DNA of 64,000 nt, taken from NCBI RefSeq assembly GCF_018446385.1, contig NC_055996.1, positions 131,550,532 to 131,614,531 on the forward strand. Reading direction: 5' to 3'. This document shows positions 60,551 to 64,000 of this stretch, piece after piece (the stretch's first letter is position 1; every line of letters begins with the position of its first letter). The notes below the pieces were generated by a model. It made no database searches. It saw only the letters and a list, made by a program, of their open reading frames with translations, and had not been told where the DNA came from. Source of the DNA: Zingiber officinale. Its lineage: Eukaryota > Streptophyta > Magnoliopsida > Zingiberales > Zingiberaceae. A program made the translations under genes and the position numbers.

Positions 60551-60899
60551 CTCCTTCTTTGAAAGCAGTTCTAGTCCTCCGAAATTCAGATGTCCAAATC
60601 AAAGATGTCATAGCCAAGTGATGTCTTTGTAACAAGCTTTGAGACAGTTGACGACATCATTTTGAATATTAAGTAAGAACATTCTATTTTTTTACATAGG
60701 CACCTTAGCAATTAAGCAACCAATATGATCTTTCAAGATGAGCATACCATCTTTTAGATGAATATCATACCCTTTTGCCAAAAGTTGTCCTAAGCTTAGG
60801 ATGTTGCTCTTCATATTTGGTACAAAGAAAACATTTGAGATAAATTCATGTTTTCCATTCTTCAAACGGATAAGAATGTTACCTTTGCCTTTTACCTCA

Positions 60900-61995
60900 A
60901 TCTTTGATTCATCTCCGAAGGATACATTACCACCAACTGATTCATCAAACTCTACGAACATGTTTCTTTTCCCACACATATAATTGCTTGCACCAGTGTC
61001 GAGATACCAAATTGTATCTTTTTCTCTTTCATTATCTTTATACGCTAGCAGTAGGGTGTCATCTTCTTCTTTCCTTTCTTCCATATAATTTACTCTTTCA
61101 TATACTTTATTCTTGGGCGATCTACATTCTTTTGCATAATGTCCAAATTTGTCACAATTGTAGCACTTAACTTGAGATTTATCGTACCTCGAGTTTGTAT
61201 ACCCTCTTCCACGTCCTCTTGTTGAATGTTCTCCTCTTTCATTGTTGTTGTTGGAGACCCATCCTTGCTCATTAGAACGACCTCGTCCATATCCACGACC
61301 TCTTCCCCGTTGACTTCTATTATTACTGGAGCCTTCATCTTTCTTTGTCGGTTGAAGAGTCGTCTTTAGGAGTTGTTGAGTAATTTCTTCATTTATCTTC
61401 TTCTTTTCTTCATGGGCTTGTAATGAACCCAGCAGTTGCTCAATCGTCATGACTTGTAGATCCTTGGTCTCTTCGATGATGGTTGTAATGCTATCAAATT
61501 TTGAATCCAATGATCGAAGACTTTTCTCAATGATAGTTACTTCTTCTAGTTTCTCACCATTTCTCTTTAGTTGATTGGAAATGGTAGAGACTCTAGAAAA
61601 ATAATCTGATACTAACTCACCTTCTTTCATACGAAGAGCATCAAATTGACTTCAAAAGTCGTACCTTTTTACTTTTCTTCTCCTTGATATGAGACTTGGA
61701 GCTTTTCCCATGCTTGCTTGGCTGAAGTAGCACTTGAAATCTTCTCAAAACCATCCTCATCTAAAGCTTGATAAATGAGGAAGAGAGCCTTCTTGTCTCT
61801 CTTTCTTAAATCTCTCAGACTGTCTTTTTCAGTTGAAGATAACGTCGAGTCGTCACGAGGCTCAACATAGCCTTTTTCTATAACTTCCCAAACATCATGA
61901 GCTCCAAGAAGCGCCTTCATCTTGATACTCCAATTGTCATAATTACTCGCTTTGAGTACTAGAACTTGGAAGGGAACCATACCTCTATTAGCCAT
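60900..61995 (-). pseudogene. Copia gag and protease region
   Basis: Minus strand. Gag has a zinc knuckle CYNCDKFGHYAKEC after an Arg/Gly-rich stretch. The protease active site is DTGASNYM. Part of the element above. Confidence 0.9.
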
Positions 61996-61996
61996 A

Positions 61997-62008
61997 GCTC
62001 TGATACCA
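61997..62008 (-). other. Primer binding site (tRNA-iMet) of the Copia element
   Basis: Read on the minus strand, TGGTATCAGAGC, three bases inside the 5' LTR; complementary to the initiator tRNA-Met 3' end. Confidence 0.9.
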
Positions 62009-62011
62009 CTT

Positions 62012-62354
62012 TGTTGGAAACAGAAATTATGGGAGAAGAAAAAAGAATTATAAAAGGAAAAAATATGGAAGAGGAGAAATAACTCTATGTGGAAAAGGAG
62101 TAAAAGGAGTAGAAGAAAATAGAAAACTCAACTTATTTCATTCAGTGAAAAGAAATACATATTTATAGGCTTATTGGATAAGCACTAATATGAGATAATT
62201 ATAACATTTTTTATTTTTTTTAAATTCTATCTCCACGAACTATTATCAATTCATCAAGTTCTATCTCTATCCTATCTCTAGTCAAAACTTGCCACCTCAC
62301 CATTCTATCTCCATAAAATTTATCAACATCTAAAATCAAGTTTAATTTTCAACA
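62012..62354 (-). repeat. 5' LTR of the Copia element
   Basis: 343 bp, matching the 337-bp LTR at 57602-57938. It carries a 9-bp local duplication (GGAGTAAAA type) relative to the other copy. Confidence 0.95.
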
Positions 62355-62359
62355 AAAAC

Positions 62360-63529
62360 AAGAAAACAGGAATAATTTATAGGACTGATTAAATAAATAA
62401 TCAAATTATATGTTGTGTAGGTTAATGTTCATGCAAATGAATCTAACTGAAATTTCGAGATTAAAATAAAGGCGCTTTAAAAAATATGCGCATCTAGGAA
62501 ATCGAACCCTGGTCAGTAATTATGGATATAGATGCATTGAATTTAGGGGTGGATCTCAAATTTTAAATTAGGTGAGCTTAATATAAACCATCTACTATTT
62601 TTCCCAAATTGTCCCAACACACTTATCAAAGACATCAACATAATCTTAAACACTCGAATAATTCGAAAAAGAAGGACTAGATTAGCATTTATAGTCACTA
62701 CATGAAATTACATGTAATTAGATTACTAATTTGTGCTATTTTACCCCATGAAATTTCATTTGTTCATCAAACTCACAAACATGCAACTGCCAACAGAAAG
62801 TTCTTCTGCATCTATCTTCCATTGAGTATAATGGAAAGGGGGGAAAAGGAAAATCAAGGGTATGAGAGGATATGAAAATAGATCGTTAACGAAAAAATTA
62901 AAAAAAAAATTGTACCTTATCCTTCATCATACTACCAATTGGAAAATTCTAGAATTCTCAAGTGCAAAAAGAACTCTTTCCTGCAATAAAAATAGTCGCA
63001 GATACACATGAATTAAATAGGAATTGTGAAATTAATTTGAAAAAAAATACAACGTCGAATCAACCAATTAAATATCAAATATATTTGATAATTCTAATTC
63101 TCTAATTAAAAAAATTCAATGTTCTTTAAAATTTTCAAACTCCTATGCTCATATTTTTAATAATTTCTTTTTCAATATATATTATTAACACGTCTGACAG
63201 AAAAGCATCATCTATTTTACTCTAAAGTCTTAATTTTATAATATTCCTATCAAAAAATGATCATTTTATAATAACAGTGAAAACCAAAAGAATAAACATA
63301 AATATGATCACTCTAAAAACTGAGGTTATATGTAACTGATTTATTAATTTTCAGTAATCATTGACATAATTCTGAAATAGTTAATAATTTTTTATAGTCA
63401 GATCTTTTGATTATATTATATAGGGAATCTTACGTATGATTTGCTAAAAGAGGGTTGAATTGTCGGTGCCCCAATTCGATAGGTTCCTACGTATTTGTTA
63501 GTGTGCAAGTGGAAATACAATACTAATAT
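62360..63529. other. Intergenic, no supported gene
   Basis: AT-rich. GAAATCGAACCCTGGTC at about 62497-62513 resembles a tRNA/SINE box B on the minus strand but has no partner box. No open frame of interest. The part after about 63420 may be a further LTR fragment. Confidence 0.4.
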
Positions 63530-64000
63530 TGTTGGTGCAATATCCCTCAGGTCAAGGTTGACCTGGTTGACCAAGCTTGAGTCTTGGTTTGAGTTTCAAT
63601 GTTTGACAATACAAGACTTCGATGATATGGACAATGCATGTGCAGTTGTTCATTTGGGAAGATTATTTGTGGCAATTCCCCTATGATCAGGTTGGTTCAA
63701 GAAGAGTCAAGTAGGTCAAGGTTGACCAGATACTTGACTGTGAAGTCCTAACTTGGAGGTTAGGCAAAGGAAAATCCTAGTGAGTGAAGCTAGGCAGAAG
63801 GAAAATCCTGGTGAGTGAAGCCAGGTGAAAGACCTAGCGAGTGAAGCTAGGCAGAAGGAAAATCCTGATGAGTGAAACTAGGTGAAAGTCCTGGTGAGTG
63901 AAGCTAGGCAAAGGAAAATCCTGGTGAGTGAAGCCAAGTGAAAATCCTAGTGAGTGAAGCTAGGTGAAAGTCCTGGTGAGAGAAGTCAGGCAGAAGAGAA
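63530..64000 (+). mobile_element. LTR running off the right edge
   Basis: Begins TGTTGGTGCAATATCCC. From about 63765 a short tandem repeat starts, with units of 25-31 bp of the type GTGAGTGAAGCTAGGCAGAAGGAAAATCCTG continuing to the window end. The start and internal repeat fit a plant LTR, but the other end is not visible. Confidence 0.6.

Larger units (their letters stand above)
57602..62354 (-). mobile_element. Nearly whole Copia LTR retrotransposon, young
   Basis: A 4753-bp element on the minus strand. LTRs at 62012-62354 (5', 343 bp) and 57602-57938 (3', 337 bp) flank a tRNA-iMet primer binding site, gag, protease, integrase, reverse transcriptase and RNase H in the Copia order, and a polypurine tract. 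A perfect 5-bp target duplication AAAAC lies at 57597-57601 and 62355-62359. The LTRs differ at about ten positions plus two or three small gaps, roughly 3%. Under a commonly used grass rate that suggests an age of about a million years. All parts are present, but the coding region has about three breaks, so it is a recent fossil rather than an autonomous element. Confidence 0.95.

Noticed and set aside
62490-62515. Box-B-like GAAATCGAACCCTGG suggesting a tRNA gene or SINE
   Set aside because: No box A at the right distance and no cloverleaf can be drawn.

Overview
The window is nuclear DNA from a flowering plant, most likely a monocot. Host genes have short GT-AG introns, several have GC-rich 5' coding ends (FLA, PPR and thaumatin-like genes), and long AT-rich stretches between genes are filled with Copia-type LTR retrotransposon remains and MITEs. 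The style of some LTRs makes me think of the Zingiberales (ginger/banana order), but that is a weak impression from memory. Nine host genes are supported; for most, every exon phase adds up exactly. Layout: (1) 0-13 kb is gene-rich: a thaumatin-like protein with an extra hydrophobic tail exon (-), a 0.92 kb Tourist-like MITE, organellar ribosomal protein bS16 (-) facing the spliceosome-associated CCCH/RRM protein MAC5/RBM22 (+) across a shared promoter with a telo-box and site II motifs, then a small CLE signalling-peptide gene (+). (2) 13.8-22.3 kb is an old retrotransposon nest: an LTR remnant, an adjoining Copia-like LTR with primer binding site and gag remnant, a SINE-like cassette present twice in tandem, and about 1.45 kb of an 11-bp TTTTAAAA-type array. 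(3) 23.1-29.5 kb holds an intronless P-class PPR gene and a small EAR-motif gene whose first exon I could not find. (4) 30.1-32 kb has two solo LTRs; 32.98-38.09 kb is a complete 16-exon plasma-membrane H+-ATPase (-). (5) 40-49.2 kb is repeat territory: three minisatellites (60, 24 and 69 bp units) and two 2.4 kb solo LTRs of one family, each with a perfect 5-bp target duplication and each sitting inside a minisatellite. (6) 50-52.1 kb is a receptor-like cytoplasmic kinase of the RLCK-VI type (-); 53.7-56 kb is repeats and a palindromic MITE; 56.45-57.36 kb is a fasciclin-like arabinogalactan protein (+). (7) 57.60-62.35 kb is a nearly whole, young Copia element with matching LTRs and target duplication, and at 63.53 kb another LTR runs off the window. 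The genes do not form an operon-like unit. The only clear shared regulation is the divergent bS16/MAC5 promoter. Several genes act in cell-surface or signalling biology (thaumatin-like, CLE, H+-ATPase, RLCK, FLA), but I infer no functional cluster from that. I did not find a convincing new multi-gene system; the most unusual signals are the repeat structures and a copied exon edge in MAC5.
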